Below are positions 8,401 through 16,381 of a DNA stretch of 64,000 bases, in pieces; the stretch's first letter is position 1, and each line of letters opens with the position of its first letter. Below the pieces are notes generated by a model. That model did no database searches. It had not been told where the DNA came from and worked only from the letters and a program-made list of their open reading frames with translations. The position numbers and the translations under genes were made by a program. Source of the stretch: Microbacterium testaceum (lineage in GTDB: Bacteria > Actinomycetota > Actinomycetes > Actinomycetales > Microbacteriaceae); NCBI RefSeq assembly GCF_020781835.1, contig NZ_JAJGNJ010000004.1, positions 186,001 to 250,000 of the forward strand, given 5' to 3'.

Positions 8401-11099
8401 ACTACACGGATGCCGGGGCATATCTGTCGTTGCCCGGCCTGGCGTCGAACTTCGAGCCGCGCACGCACCAGCGAGCCGCTGTCGCGCGCATGGTGTCCGA
8501 GCCCGCCGCGGGCCTGTTCCACGAGGTCGGCGCGGGCAAGACCGCGGAAATGATTATGGGCGCGATGGAGATGCGCCGGATGGGGCTCATCGGCAAGCCC
8601 GTCGTGGTCGTGCCGAATCACATGCTGGAGCAGTTCGGGCGCGAGTGGCTCCAGATCTACCCGCGCGCCCGCGTGCTCGCGGCGTCGAGCCTCGACCTCA
8701 CGGCAGACAAGCGGCGGCTGTTCGTCGCCCGCGCTGCCGCGAACGAGTGGGACGCGATCATCCTCACGCAGGGGGCGTTCGCCAAGATCCCGCTGCGCGC
8801 CGAGACGCAGCAGGAGTACATCCGCGGGCAGGTAGACGACGTGCGGCGAGTGCTGGGCGAGGCGACCGGCGAGCAGCGGATGAGCGTCAAGCGCATCCAG
8901 CGGAAGCTCCTGGCGATGGAGAACAAGCTCAAGGATCGGCTCGACTCCGACCGCGACCGCGGCGTCTGCTTCGAGGACACCGGCATTGATTACGTCATCG
9001 TCGACGAGATGCATATGTACAAGAATCTCGCCACCGAGTCGAACATCAGGGACGCGGCCATCGAGGGCTCGGATCGCGCGAGCGACCTGCACATGAAGCT
9101 CGAATACCTCCGCTCCGCGGGGCGCGAGCGGGTCGTGACCGCCGCGACCGCGACGCCCATCTCGAACTCGATCACCGAAACCTATGTCATGCAGCGATAC
9201 CTGCGGCCCGACGTGCTGGAGTCGGCGGGTGTCGGCGCGTTCGATGCGTGGGCGGCAACGTTCGGCGAGCTGGTCACGCAGATGGAGATCTCGCCGACCG
9301 GCAGTACCTTCCGAATGAAGACCCGCTTCGCCCGGTTCCAGAACGGGCAGGAGCTGCTCCGGATGTGGTCGGTGTTCGCCGACGTGAAGACCGCTGAAGA
9401 CCTCGACCTGCCCGTGCCCGCGCTCGTGCAGCGCGACGACGGCAGCCGCGCGCCCTCCACCGTGCCGGTGCAGCCGACCGTCGAGCTGGAACAGTACGTC
9501 GCATCCCTCGCCGAGCGCGCCGAGAAGGTCGCCACCCGCCAGGTGCGGCCCGACGAAGACAACATGCTCCTGATCGCCACCGACGGACGCAAGGCCGCGC
9601 TCGACATCCGCATGGTCATCTCCCGCGACCCGTCCGGGCCGAGCAAGGTCGACGTCGCCGCCGACGCGATCCACCGCATCTGGGAGCGCACCCGCGACAA
9701 CGAGTACCTCGACACGGTGACCGGGCAACCCTCCACGGTGCGCGGGTCGCTCCAGCTCGTGTTCTCCGATATCGGCACCCCGAACCAGGACAGGTGGAAC
9801 GCCTACGACGAGCTGCGGCAGCAGCTCGTGCAGCGCGGCATCCCCGCCGAGCAGGTCAGATACATGCACGAGGCGAAGACCGACGTGGAGAAGGCCCGCC
9901 TGTTCGCCGCCGCCCGTGCCGGCCACGTCGCCGTGCTCCTCGGATCGACGGAGAAGATGGGCGTCGGCACCAACGTCCAGGCCCGCGCCATCGCACTGCA
10001 CCACCTGGACTGCCCGTGGCGACCCTCCGACATCGCCCAGCGCGACGGTCGCATCATGCGGCAGGGCAACCAGAACGAGGAAGTGGCGATCGTCCGCTAC
10101 GTCACCGAGCGATCCTTCGACTCCTACATGTGGCAGACCGTCGAGCGGAAGGCCGCGTCGTTCGCGCAGCTCCTGCGCGGCAAGATCAACGCCCGAGAGA
10201 TCGAGGAGATCGACACCTCCGCGCTGTCCGCAGCAGAGGCCAAGGCAATCGCCTCCGGCAATCCGCTCCTGCTGGAGCACTCCGTCATCCTGAACGAGGT
10301 GAACCGGCTGCGCCGCCTCCAGCGCGCGCACGAGCGCAACGAGGACATGCTCGTCCACACCGGAAACCGCGCCCGGTCAGCCGCCGAGCGCGCCGCCGCG
10401 GACATTCGCGGGCTGGAAGCCGCTGCCCCACGGATGATCGACACGAGCGGCGACAGGTTCCGCATCACACTCGGCACGCGCGACTACGACTCCCGCTCCG
10501 AAGCCGCCCACGCCCTCGCCGCATGGATGGGCGACTCCGGGCTGAAGTGGCTGCCGCGGTACGGGCACAAGGACTTCGGGATCATCGGCCGCATCTCAGG
10601 CTTCGACATCCACGTCGAGGCCCGCTCCGGGCTCGCCGCCCTCGATGTGACCCTCTCCCTGCCCGAGGTGCCCCGCTCGGGATTCACGCTGCCGAAGGAG
10701 TCATTCCTTGAAGCCAGGCTCGGGCTCGTGCAGCGCATCGAGAACCGCGTCAGCGGCATCCCCTCCCTTCTCGACCAGGCCCGCGAAGACCTGGAAGAAG
10801 CCGAGCAGACCGTCGCCGACACCCAGCAGCGCCTCGGCCAGCCCTTCCGCCACGCACAGACCCTCGCCGACGCCGAGGAAGACCTCGCCCGCGTCGAGTC
10901 CCAGCTCGCCGCGATGCAGGACGAACCGGCACCCGAGCCCGCCGCGCCAGAGTCCGAGCGCGTCGAGCTGACCATCGAAGCAGTGCGCGCCTACGAACCG
11001 AACCTCGGGTCGCGGGAGGGTGCGGGTCGTGAGCCCGCGACCCCGTTCGTCCCCGTGACGCCTCCGGCCGCGCCGCCGGGCAACGCCCAGCGGCTGTAG
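5452..11099 (+). pseudogene. Giant DNA methylase/SF2 helicase (DarB-like), split by one frameshift near 7855
   Basis: The reading frame from ATG 5452 stays in register to about 7855 and then continues in another frame to 11099; restoring one missing base would give about 1,880 codons. Part one has a short conserved head (PGQLEFDLW), a Gly/Ala-rich linker (5570-6110), and a class I methyltransferase with the SAM motif EPGSGAG (near 6460) and an NPPF-like motif GNVPFS (near 6640). Part two has helicase motifs: GAGKTAEM (Walker A, ~8530), DEMH (~9003), TATPISNS (~9150) and QRDGRIMRQG (~10040), then a coiled-coil tail. Methylase-helicase fusions of this size occur on plasmids, phages and integrative elements; P1 DarB is an antirestriction example. 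The break sits in CTCACCCCACGCCGGAGTAT, where the second frame resumes as PEYLSGDVRVKLE. It may be a real mutation or a sequencing error. Confidence 0.75.
5570..6094 (+). CDS. Small element protein of unknown function nested in the methylase-helicase linker
   Basis: 174 residues beginning MNKYGQMALEHW, with a helical N-terminal half (FFETLGLEMQAQVTNLASML, then QKVARLTAARRQAEEVV) and a C-terminal half with conserved-looking aromatic and acidic positions. Codon third positions in this frame are strongly G/C, so this, rather than the overlapping linker frame, is clearly under coding constraint. I recall similar small proteins beside large methylase-helicases in actinobacterial elements but cannot name a family. 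It overlaps the whole low-complexity linker of the larger gene in a +1 frame. No strong ribosome site is seen (GGGGCAGGCG precedes the ATG). Function unknown. Confidence 0.75.
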   Translation: MNKYGQMALEHWQATAPSRVAELSDPATFFETLGLEMQAQVTNLASMLAGSDRQGETFLQKVARLTAARRQAEEVVMSQLAWVTDPSLPLDQAREEWEQTRPSDENLVLWAERMQDCPDSMPSSVELEEMAKTWALPVEFLLELVATEPPREYMRANRATLAEAATIRFFRELR

Positions 11100-11100
11100 C

Positions 11101-11781
11101 TCAGCGGCACTCCCGGCCGAGCCCGTCGACGATCGTGGCCGGGTCGGCGATGATCTGCTCGCAGCGCAGGCAGCGCGCGCCGCGAAAGATCACCTCCGGT
11201 TCGCCGTGGATGCCGTGTTCGGGTTCGACCTCGTAGAGGTCCGCGTGTGCGGCGAACAGGCGCGGGTGGTTCTTGGCGATGGCGGCGTGGAATTGCGCGG
11301 GCGTGGTCGGCGGGTTGAGCTGACGCTCGACGAACAGGTCGATCACCGTCGAATAGGCATCGCGGGTGAGCCGCGCGGCGAGGAACAGATCGGGGTTCGC
11401 CGCCGAGATGCCGACGCTAGCAAGATCGTCCAGCCCGTAGTCGTCCACATCCTCGGTGACCAGGAAGCGTGCGCCCGCGGCCGCAGCATCGGCAAGGATC
11501 TGCCGATCCGCGCCCTTCGTGCCTCCGAAATGTTCCGCACCCGTGCCGGTCGGCCCGAGCAAGACGTCGAATCGCTCCCGGACACTCGACGGCGGCAACG
11601 CCCTCGGGCGCATGTGCACCTGGGCCTCCCGCTCGGCAGCCCGGCTCCAGAAGGCGCGGAAGCCGCTCGGCACCCCGCCGACGACCAGCAGAGTCCGAGT
11701 GACGGGCTTAGCGATGATGTTCGCGTCCAGGAGAACGCGCGTCAGCTCACTGATCGCCGAAGAGGTCGTCGCGGAGTTCAT
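11101..11781 (-). CDS. PIN-domain protein, likely toxin of a toxin-antitoxin pair
   Basis: 226 residues. The N-terminal ~150 look like a PIN ribonuclease: VLLDANI gives the first catalytic aspartate (Asp19), TKGADRQILADAA the middle one, and VTEDVDDY the C-terminal acidic pair. The remaining ~75 residues are an extra domain ending in a CLRCEQI...C arrangement that could bind zinc. It overlaps the upstream helix-turn-helix gene by 35 bases, the usual coupled layout of such pairs, and ends one base after the convergent methylase-helicase stop. The true start may be later than 11781, just after the antitoxin stop. The toxin role is inferred from the fold and the neighbour. Confidence 0.72.
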   Translation of the reverse strand: MNSATTSSAISELTRVLLDANIIAKPVTRTLLVVGGVPSGFRAFWSRAAEREAQVHMRPRALPPSSVRERFDVLLGPTGTGAEHFGGTKGADRQILADAAAAGARFLVTEDVDDYGLDDLASVGISAANPDLFLAARLTRDAYSTVIDLFVERQLNPPTTPAQFHAAIAKNHPRLFAAHADLYEVEPEHGIHGEPEVIFRGARCLRCEQIIADPATIVDGLGRECR

Positions 11782-12103
11782 CGCGCGTCAGCTCCACGAG
11801 GTCGCCCATCGTCTTGCGCCAGTACCGCGCGAACTCCTCGTAGGGGATGCGATTGCGATTGCCGACCTTGACCGCGCGAATCTCCCCCGCCTTGATCTTC
11901 CGCGAGATGGTGGGACGAGACACGCCCATCGCGTCGGCGACCTGCTCGGGGGTCATCATGCGGCGCTTCGCCGTCAGCGTCACCGTCTCCCCATCGGCTG
12001 CCGCCTGCTGCACATATGCGGCGACCTGCTCCAGCCAAGCCGGGCGCGCCCCGGCGCTGGAGCGCACATCCTCCGGGTTGATCGTCAAGCTCGTCATGGT
12101 CAT
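11747..12103 (-). CDS. Helix-turn-helix antitoxin-like protein with excisionase-type DNA-binding domain
   Basis: 118 residues. The central part (MTPEQVADAMGVSRPTISRK, then GEIRAVKVGNRNRIPYEEF) is a MerR/excisionase-type winged helix; the acidic tail after residue 95 (LVELTRDELRDDLFGD) would suit toxin binding. An antitoxin of this type paired with a PIN toxin probably represses its own operon. A GGAGG ribosome site lies upstream of ATG 12103; ATG 12097 is an alternative. It is first in a two-gene operon just downstream of the integrase gene and on the same strand. An element-control regulator is the main alternative reading. Confidence 0.72.
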   Translation of the reverse strand: MTMTSLTINPEDVRSSAGARPAWLEQVAAYVQQAAADGETVTLTAKRRMMTPEQVADAMGVSRPTISRKIKAGEIRAVKVGNRNRIPYEEFARYWRKTMGDLVELTRDELRDDLFGDQ

Positions 12104-12180
12104 GACCCCATCCTACCTCCATCTGCACACTCTGGACAATACAAGTGTTCATACGGCATCCCCTTCTTGAGCCTTACAGT

Positions 12181-13503
12181 TCATGCGTCGATGCCCGCGA
12201 ACGCCTCGTCGAGCGCGTCAGCCGCGACCTCGACGATGAGGTCGGGACGCTGAGCGTAGTGCCCTTCCGTGATGTCGGTACTGCTGTGCCCGAGCAGGTC
12301 GCGTGCGACCTCGACGCCAGCCGTGTCCGATACCGCGGCAGCGACCGCCTTGCGGAGACTGCGGAAGGTGAGATGCTCGGCGTCGACCCCGATAGCCAGC
12401 AGTTCCGGCTCGAACTCGCGGCGGAACATCCTGAGCAACTCGCCGACGGCGCTGGGGTCGCGCGGACGGCCGCGCTCGGTCGTGAACAGCACGTCGTCTG
12501 GATTCCGTTCGGGGTCGGGAACGTGGCTCGCCACGAGTTCGCTCAGTACCTTCGCCGCGAACTTCGGCACGCGAACCCAACGCTTCTGCCGCTCCGCTTT
12601 GGGTGAGTCCTGGCGAAACAGGCCGCGGGACTTGGTGCGAACCATCGTCCCGCCGACCCAGACGAGTGCCTCCATCGTGAGGCTTCCATCCGGTTGTTCC
12701 ACCGCCTCGAACCGCACGTCCTGGAACCGGATCGCAATCGGTTCTGCTGTCCGCTCGGAGGTGCCGAGCGTGATGAGGATGTAGTCGGCGAGCAGCTTGT
12801 AGTTGGGCCGTCGGCCCACCGGATACCGCTTCCGGTGCCGCTCAGGCCACACCTCGCGGATGAGGTGGAGGATGTACTTGACCTGCACCGCGTCGAGTTC
12901 GAAGTACACCGTGTCCGGCTCGTCCGCTCGTCTGGTCGCACGGATCGGGTTCGCCACGACGACCGCTCCGTACCGTGTGTTCTGGATCGACCCGGCAGCC
13001 GAGAAGTGTCCCTGCTGGATCGCCCAGTCGAACATGAGCGACATCACGTTCCGAACCTTGTTCGCGGTCGTCACCGACTTCTCCCGTGCGATGTCCATAA
13101 GCAGCCCATCAGCACGGTCGGCGGTGATGTCGGCGATGGGGATGGCCCCGGCGCGCGGGATGACATGCGCGCGCACCACCGAGGCGTAGCCATCGACGGT
13201 CTGCTCGCGGCGCTGGCGCAGCACCCGCGGATCGTCGTCGTGGTACGCCGTCTTCAGCCACGTCGTCGCCAGCTCGGCGACGGTCATGAGCTGTGTTCGT
13301 CGCGCCAGGACTCGACCGACGGCGACACCAGCCGCTTCCTGCAACGCGGTCAGAGCCTCAGCCTCGGTCGCTCCGCTGCCGCTGGGACGACGCTCTTGCC
13401 CGTTGCCGTCATAGACCCGCGCTCGCGCGATGACCAGGCCGTTCGGCTCGACGGTGTAGGTCACCTTGCCGAGTTCGCCGAGCGCGCGCTTCGGCCGCGC
13501 CAT
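12181..13503 (-). CDS. Tyrosine site-specific integrase of the mobile element
   Basis: 440 residues with the usual three parts: an N-terminal arm-type domain, a core-binding SAM-like domain (~70-180) and a C-terminal catalytic domain. Catalytic features are the first arginine in GTSERTAEP (~250), box II as FRSLRK (~380), and LLGHSSTDITEGHY with the tyrosine at ~415. Box II lacks the first histidine of the common HxLR motif and has arginine there. It should integrate and, with its excisionase, excise the element. Its start overlaps the upstream xis-like stop as TGATG, so translation is coupled. Position at the element's right end, reading inward, is as expected. Confidence 0.92.
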   Translation of the reverse strand: MARPKRALGELGKVTYTVEPNGLVIARARVYDGNGQERRPSGSGATEAEALTALQEAAGVAVGRVLARRTQLMTVAELATTWLKTAYHDDDPRVLRQRREQTVDGYASVVRAHVIPRAGAIPIADITADRADGLLMDIAREKSVTTANKVRNVMSLMFDWAIQQGHFSAAGSIQNTRYGAVVVANPIRATRRADEPDTVYFELDAVQVKYILHLIREVWPERHRKRYPVGRRPNYKLLADYILITLGTSERTAEPIAIRFQDVRFEAVEQPDGSLTMEALVWVGGTMVRTKSRGLFRQDSPKAERQKRWVRVPKFAAKVLSELVASHVPDPERNPDDVLFTTERGRPRDPSAVGELLRMFRREFEPELLAIGVDAEHLTFRSLRKAVAAAVSDTAGVEVARDLLGHSSTDITEGHYAQRPDLIVEVAADALDEAFAGIDA

Positions 13504-13727
13504 CAGTCGCCCGCACTATCCGTCGGGGCCACGATCCGCCCCGCGATGAACGCCTCGACATCCTCATCGCGGTAGCGAACGTTGTGCGACGAGAGTGCGA
13601 CGAACGGCAACCCGAGACCTCGGCTGCGCGCACGCTCTGTCCGCCAGTCAGCGAGCGTCCTGATCGGGATGCCCGTGTACTCGGCAAGCTCCTGCGGAGT
13701 CCAGAGGCGGGGGCGGTCGTCGCTCAT
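13503..13727 (-). CDS. Excisionase-like MerR/AlpA helix-turn-helix protein
   Basis: 74 residues from ATG 13727: LWTPQELAEYTGIPIRTLADW is the helix-turn-helix and HNVRYRDEDVEAFI the wing, the standard layout of small excisionase/AlpA-type proteins. A longer frame opens at 13847, but its first 40 residues look non-coding. The TGATG overlap with the integrase gene strongly supports a paired role in directing excision. No clear ribosome site is seen, so it may be leaderless or the start may differ slightly. Confidence 0.8.
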   Translation of the reverse strand: MSDDRPRLWTPQELAEYTGIPIRTLADWRTERARSRGLGLPFVALSSHNVRYRDEDVEAFIAGRIVAPTDSAGD

Positions 13728-13849
13728 ACCAATGAGGTGGGCGGCACCACCCGTCGGCCTCCAGCGAACCCCGTAGGACGGCCAAGAATCGAGTAAACGG
13801 ACGGGTTCTCGGACAGCCGCAGCAGCGACCCCACTCATGCTCACCATTG

Positions 13850-13875
13850 CACTTCCCTGTGTTTGCAGGGAAGTG
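13850..13875. repeat. Perfect 10-bp inverted repeat upstream of the xis-int operon
   Basis: Arms CACTTCCCTG and CAGGGAAGTG are separated by six bases (TGTTTG). It lies about 120 bases upstream of the xis-like start, near the element's right end. It could be an operator, a recombinase-accessory site or part of the attachment region. Confidence 0.6.
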
Positions 13876-13951
13876 TGAGCCTGCGGAACCCCCTCCGGTT
13901 CTCAGATCCTCAAGCCGAGCTGTACTTCGGGGTCTGATCGCCCGGTCATTC

Positions 13952-13997
13952 ACGACGAAGCCCGCCCCCGCCGTTTCGCGGGGGCGGGCTTCGTCGT
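13952..13997. terminator. Strong 20-bp GC-rich hairpin, probable bidirectional terminator
   Basis: Arms of 20 bases (ACGACGAAGCCCGCCCCCGC and its complement) enclose the loop CGTTTC. The stem is perfect. It lies between the end of the mobile element and the first chromosomal gene, and probably terminates a chromosomal gene now displaced to the left of the element. Confidence 0.75.
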
Positions 13998-14146
13998 TGT
14001 TGGTTCACACTCCGATCAGGCAACTCCCCCTGTGGATGGCCGTGCCAGGTCGACCGACGTTCGGCAGCACTCTTTGAGCAGGTGCGGGGACCGTTCTCGA
14101 CGGTGCCTCGGGAGGCGGATACTCCTAGCCTGGAGAGCCCCGACGC

Positions 14147-14248
14147 GCCACCACTTTTCGAGCCCTTCGAAGGGGAGTGAGCCCCGCATCCCGGACTTCG
14201 AGAGCCCGGATGCCACTCCCCTGTTCGAGCGTTTCGAGGAGGGGTGAG
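14147..14248. repeat. Two diverged direct repeat units with internal dyad symmetry
   Basis: Units at 14147-14181 and 14212-14248 both run from GCCAC through a TTCGAGC / TTCGA core to GGGGAGTGAG or GGGGTGAG. Each can fold into a short hairpin. A related sequence occurs at 37471-37500. They may be an intergenic repeat family or the terminator of the gene ending at 14251. Confidence 0.4.
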
Positions 14249-14250
14249 CG

Positions 14251-14565
14251 TCAGGATGCCGAGCGCGCGGCGCGCTTCTGCTCCTGGAACACCCGGATCG
14301 CCTCGTAGCGCTCCGCCGACCGGGCCTGGCGCTTGGCGGCTTCGACCTCGCGCGTCTTCGGGGGCGCCGTGGTGACCAGGTCGTCGAGCAAGCGGCGTGT
14401 GGCCGCCGCGATCTCGTCGACGGCGCGATCGAAGACCTCCTGATTCGCACGCGACGGTTTCGTGGTGCCGGCGATCTTCCGGACGAACTGCAGCGCCGCG
14501 TCGTGGCACTCGTCGTCGGAGGCCGGCGGCTCGAAGTTGTGAAGGGGGACGATGTTGCGGCACAT
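14251..14565 (-). CDS. DUF2277 family protein
   Basis: 104 residues from ATG 14565 (MCRNIVPLHNFEPPASD...). The conserved DUF2277 signatures are MCRNI at the start, LQFVRKIAGTTKPSRAN and TTAPPKTREVE. The ORF remains open to 14682, but the family always begins at MCRN, which fixes the start. Function is unknown. It is the first chromosomal gene after the mobile element, and its 5' end faces the acyl-CoA ligase gene across a 115-base divergent promoter region. Confidence 0.85.
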   Translation of the reverse strand: MCRNIVPLHNFEPPASDDECHDAALQFVRKIAGTTKPSRANQEVFDRAVDEIAAATRRLLDDLVTTAPPKTREVEAAKRQARSAERYEAIRVFQEQKRAARSAS

Positions 14566-14680
14566 GCCAGCAGGGTAGGCCGCTCCCCCGCGGCGCGAAA
14601 GGGTGCGGACCCCGCGTTCCCGGCATCCGCACAGGCGCCACGCCCGTTTCGTGTCCGTGGATTCGGGAAGGATGGATGCC

Positions 14681-16375
14681 ATGACCTCCCCCTACGCGTC
14701 GCGTCCGTGGTTGAGCTCCTACGCCGAAGGCGTGCCTCACGAGATCGACGAGCCGTCGCAGACACTGCCCGAGATGATCGCGGCCTCCGTCCACCGCTAC
14801 GGCAAGGGCGTCGCGCTGGAGTTCTTCGGCTCTCAGACCACCTATCGTGAGCTGGGCGACCAGATCTCCCGCGCGGCCGAGGGCCTGCGCCGCCTGGGCG
14901 TCAAAGCGGGCGACCGTGTCGCACTGGTGCTGCCGAACTGTCCGCAGCACGTCGTCGCCTTCTATGCGGCGCTGCGACTGGGAGCGATCGTCATCGAACA
15001 CAACCCGCTCTACACCGCCCGTGAGTTGCGGCACCAGTTCGAGGACCACGGCGCGCGCTTCGCCATCGTGTGGGACAAGGTCGCCGACCTCGTCGCCGAC
15101 TTCCCGACCGATCTGGCGCTCGAGCACATCATCGCCGTCGACATCACGCGCGCGATGCCGTTCGGTACGCGCCTCGCGCTCAAGCTGCCCGTGAAGAAGG
15201 CCCGAGAGTCCCGCGCCCAGCTGACCTCCACTCCGACGTCCAAGCGGGCGACACCGTGGGAGAAGCTGCTCACGCACGGCCGGCTCTCGCGCAAGCACGA
15301 GGGTCCGCTGTTGGATGACATCGCGCTGCTGCAGTACACCAGCGGCACGACCGGTACCCCTAAAGGCGCTGTGCTCACGCACGCGAACCTGCGCGCCAAC
15401 GCGATGCAGGGGCGCGCGTGGGTCCCGGGCCTCCACGACGGCGAGGAGACGTTCTACGGCGTCCTGCCGCTCTTCCACGCGTACGGCCTGACCCTGTGCC
15501 TGACGTTCGCGATGAGTATCGGTGCGAAGCTCGTGCTCTTCCCCAAGTACGACCTCGATCTCGTGGCATCCGCGGTGAAGAAGAGTCCGCCGACGTTCCT
15601 GCCGGCCGTTCCGCCGATCTACGATCAGCTCGCGCGCGCCGCCTCGCGCGGAACGCTCGACCTCTCGACCGTGCGTTTCGCGATCTCCGGCGCGATGAGT
15701 CTGCCGGTCGCGACCGTGGACCGCTGGGAGGCGGCGACCGGCGGTCTGCTCGTCGAGGGGTACGGCATGACCGAGTCCTCTCCCGTCGCCCTCGGCAACC
15801 CCATCGGACCGTCGCGGCGCCCCGGGACGGTCGGCGTGCCCTTCCCGAGCACCGACATCCGCGTCGTCGATCCCGACGACCCCGAGAACGACCTCCCGCT
15901 CGGCGAGACCGGAGAACTGCTGCTGCGGGGTCCTCAGGTGTTCGAGGGCTACTGGAACCGACCGGCCGACACGGCGGCGACGCTCCTCGACGGCGGCTGG
16001 CTCCGCACCGGTGACATCGCGTCGGTCTCGACCGACGGCTTCGTGACGATCGTCGACCGGCTGAAGGAGATCATCATCACCGGCGGCTTCAACGTGTCAC
16101 CGAGCGAGGTCGAAGACGTGCTGGTGTCGCACCCCGACATCGAGGGGGCCGCGGTCGTGGCGCTGCCCAGACCGCGCGGTGGAGAAGACGTCGCGGCGGC
16201 GATCGTGGTGCGCGACGGCGTCAATCTCGAGCCCGAGGCGGTGCGTGACTTCTGCAAGACGCGTCTGGCGGCCTACAAGGTCCCGCGGCGCGTGGTCGTC
16301 GTGGACGACCTGCCGCGGTCGCTCATCGGCAAGGTGCTGCGTCGCGAGGTGCGCGAGCGGCTCATGGCATCCTGA
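14681..16375 (+). CDS. Long-chain fatty-acid-CoA ligase (AMP-forming)
   Basis: 564 residues. The adenylate-forming family is shown by YTSGTTGTPKGAVLTH (P-loop, ~residue 220), GYGMTESSP (~360), LRTGDI and DRLKEIIITGGFNVSPSEVE (hinge, ~455) and the catalytic lysine region IGKVLRRE near the end. It activates fatty acids to acyl-AMP and then acyl-CoA at the membrane or in the cytoplasm. The ATG at 14681 is preferred over upstream starts because a GGGAAGGATGG ribosome site precedes it. It is monocistronic and convergent with glnE, whose stop lies 7 bases away. FadD-like is the best description; substrate chain length cannot be read from sequence. Confidence 0.9.
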   Translation: MTSPYASRPWLSSYAEGVPHEIDEPSQTLPEMIAASVHRYGKGVALEFFGSQTTYRELGDQISRAAEGLRRLGVKAGDRVALVLPNCPQHVVAFYAALRLGAIVIEHNPLYTARELRHQFEDHGARFAIVWDKVADLVADFPTDLALEHIIAVDITRAMPFGTRLALKLPVKKARESRAQLTSTPTSKRATPWEKLLTHGRLSRKHEGPLLDDIALLQYTSGTTGTPKGAVLTHANLRANAMQGRAWVPGLHDGEETFYGVLPLFHAYGLTLCLTFAMSIGAKLVLFPKYDLDLVASAVKKSPPTFLPAVPPIYDQLARAASRGTLDLSTVRFAISGAMSLPVATVDRWEAATGGLLVEGYGMTESSPVALGNPIGPSRRPGTVGVPFPSTDIRVVDPDDPENDLPLGETGELLLRGPQVFEGYWNRPADTAATLLDGGWLRTGDIASVSTDGFVTIVDRLKEIIITGGFNVSPSEVEDVLVSHPDIEGAAVVALPRPRGGEDVAAAIVVRDGVNLEPEAVRDFCKTRLAAYKVPRRVVVVDDLPRSLIGKVLRREVRERLMAS

Positions 16376-16381
16376 GCCCGA

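Larger units (their letters stand above)
13876..14250. other. Intergenic junction between mobile element and chromosome
   Basis: About 375 bases hold no convincing gene. The element's right attachment site must lie here or slightly left, since everything left of 13850 is element-type and everything right of 14250 is chromosomal. No tRNA end is recognisable. The stretch contains the hairpin at 13952-13997, a TAGCCT promoter-like box at 14126-14131 pointing right, and two related GC-rich repeat units at 14147-14248. Confidence 0.6.

Noticed and set aside
13946..15478. Minus-strand ORF of about 510 codons across the element junction and the ligase gene
   Set aside because: It crosses the terminator and the DUF2277 gene in another frame; not coding.
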